Shown here piece after piece: positions 63,510 through 64,000 of a stretch of DNA of 64,000 bases (position 1 is its first letter; the number at the start of each line of letters is the position of its first letter). This stretch comes from Paenibacillus sp. CC-CFT747 (GTDB taxonomy: Bacteria > Bacillota > Bacilli > Paenibacillales > NBRC-103111): positions 5,999,501-6,063,500 of the forward strand of contig CP106741.1 in the NCBI GenBank assembly GCA_030323305.1, read 5' to 3'. The position numbers and the translations under genes are program-made. The notes below the pieces were generated by a model. That model had not been told where the DNA came from and did no database searches. It worked only from the letters and a program-made list of their open reading frames with translations.

Positions 63510-64000
63510 CTATCTGGGCATCATCCCGTACGGATCGCGGATGATAACAAGCTTCTCCGTCCCAAGCCACTGGACATCGAATCCCGCTTCTTCCGCAAAG
63601 AACCGGACCGGGACAAAGGTTCGGTCCTTGCTGAGATAAGGCGCCGTGTCCATAGTATGGATTTCCTTCGGCCTATCCCCTTCCTGAACCGAGATGGCCT
63701 TTTGGCCGATTGCGAACTCAAGAGACCGGCTGCCGCGGGTCAAGCGCACACGCCGGCCATCGTGCAGATAGTCGACCCGGTAACCGAGGCTCTCCGCTAC
63801 CTGCCTTACCGGCACCATCGTACGGCCGTCCGTAAGCTCAGGCTCCGCCTCGAGGGATAGCGTCTTCTCTCCCACGGCTATCCGTAAAGATGAACTTCCT
63901 GCACCTGCCGCCGGCAGAGAATAATAGGTGATTTGACGCAGCTTATTGTTGTATGAATCGGCTACCAGCAGGCTTCCGTCCGCTCTAACCGCCACATCTG
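63510..64000 (-). CDS. NHL-repeat/copper-amine-oxidase-N-like secreted protein, 5' end outside window
   Basis: Only the C-terminal 163 residues are visible. They start with an NHL-like repeat end (DGSLLVADSYNNKLRQI), followed by two copper-amine-oxidase N-terminal-like beta units: LTDGRTMVPVRQVAESLGYR and LSKDRTFVPVRFFAEEAGFD, a domain very common in surface proteins of Paenibacillus. It ends 34 bases before the TPR-like gene on the same strand. Likely extracellular; no enzymatic role is implied by the domain name. Confidence 0.85.
   Translation of the reverse strand, partial: DVAVRADGSLLVADSYNNKLRQITYYSLPAAGAGSSSLRIAVGEKTLSLEAEPELTDGRTMVPVRQVAESLGYRVDYLHDGRRVRLTRGSRSLEFAIGQKAISVQEGDRPKEIHTMDTAPYLSKDRTFVPVRFFAEEAGFDVQWLGTEKLVIIRDPYGMMPR

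Overview
The window reads as a chromosome segment of a spore-forming member of the Firmicutes, most likely Paenibacillaceae (Paenibacillus or a close relative). Supporting signs are an alpha/beta small acid-soluble spore protein, a T-box-controlled ileS, strong AGGAGG ribosome binding sites with frequent GTG/TTG starts, the Bacillus-type LipM, YqhH, YqhG and YqzE proteins, a RelQ-type alarmone synthetase and a B12-dependent ribonucleotide reductase. The genus is an inference; no rRNA gene is present to settle it.

Positions 1-27.5 kb look like mixed, partly accessory DNA, mostly on the minus strand. They hold a methyltransferase fragment, ileS with its T-box leader, a small ATP-dependent DNA ligase, the spore protein, a decayed sulfite oxidase, and an HPP/DsrE/flavin-barrel operon with a CGNR-type regulator. 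Next come a quinone oxidoreductase, a GC-rich membrane gene that looks foreign, and a two-component system. A six-gene copper-type operon follows (csoR, copZ, copA, a lipoprotein, a sulfite/nitrite-reductase-like protein, a glutaredoxin). Then a second CsoR-family repressor sits beside an MFS pump with the identical operator, a TetR/MFS divergent pair has two palindromic operators, and the stretch ends with a damaged sulfatase and homoserine dehydrogenase.

Positions 27.5-64 kb are more core-like: nrdJ with two NrdR boxes, D-amino-acid transaminase, lipM, yqhH-yqhG, yqzE, argS, tRNA-Leu(CAG), cbiZ, xpt, DedA, YkvI, SDR, EamA, DinB, a GT4 glycosyltransferase, two divergent Xre regulators, DUF817, AIM24, rsgA, rsmF, a HAD phosphatase, rsuA, a thioredoxin-like protein, DUF309, an alarmone synthetase, pyrD, an L,D-transpeptidase, and a copper-amine-oxidase-N-like protein cut by the window end.

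A dominant property of this sequence is damage of one kind. About 20 conserved genes, several of them normally essential (ileS, pyrD), are each split by the loss of a single base, nearly always inside a run of identical bases. The best explanation is homopolymer under-calling in the read or assembly rather than mass gene decay, so these are annotated as single genes with a suspected sequence error. Two cases (sulfite oxidase, sulfatase) also lack about 60-100 codons internally and are called pseudogenes. I see no CRISPR array, no complete insertion sequence, no prophage and no rRNA. I did not find a clearly new multi-gene system. The most interesting leads are the two-repressor CsoR regulon with its extended copper operon, a 94-bp terminal-inverted-repeat element, and an isolated 43-residue ORF with its own promoter.
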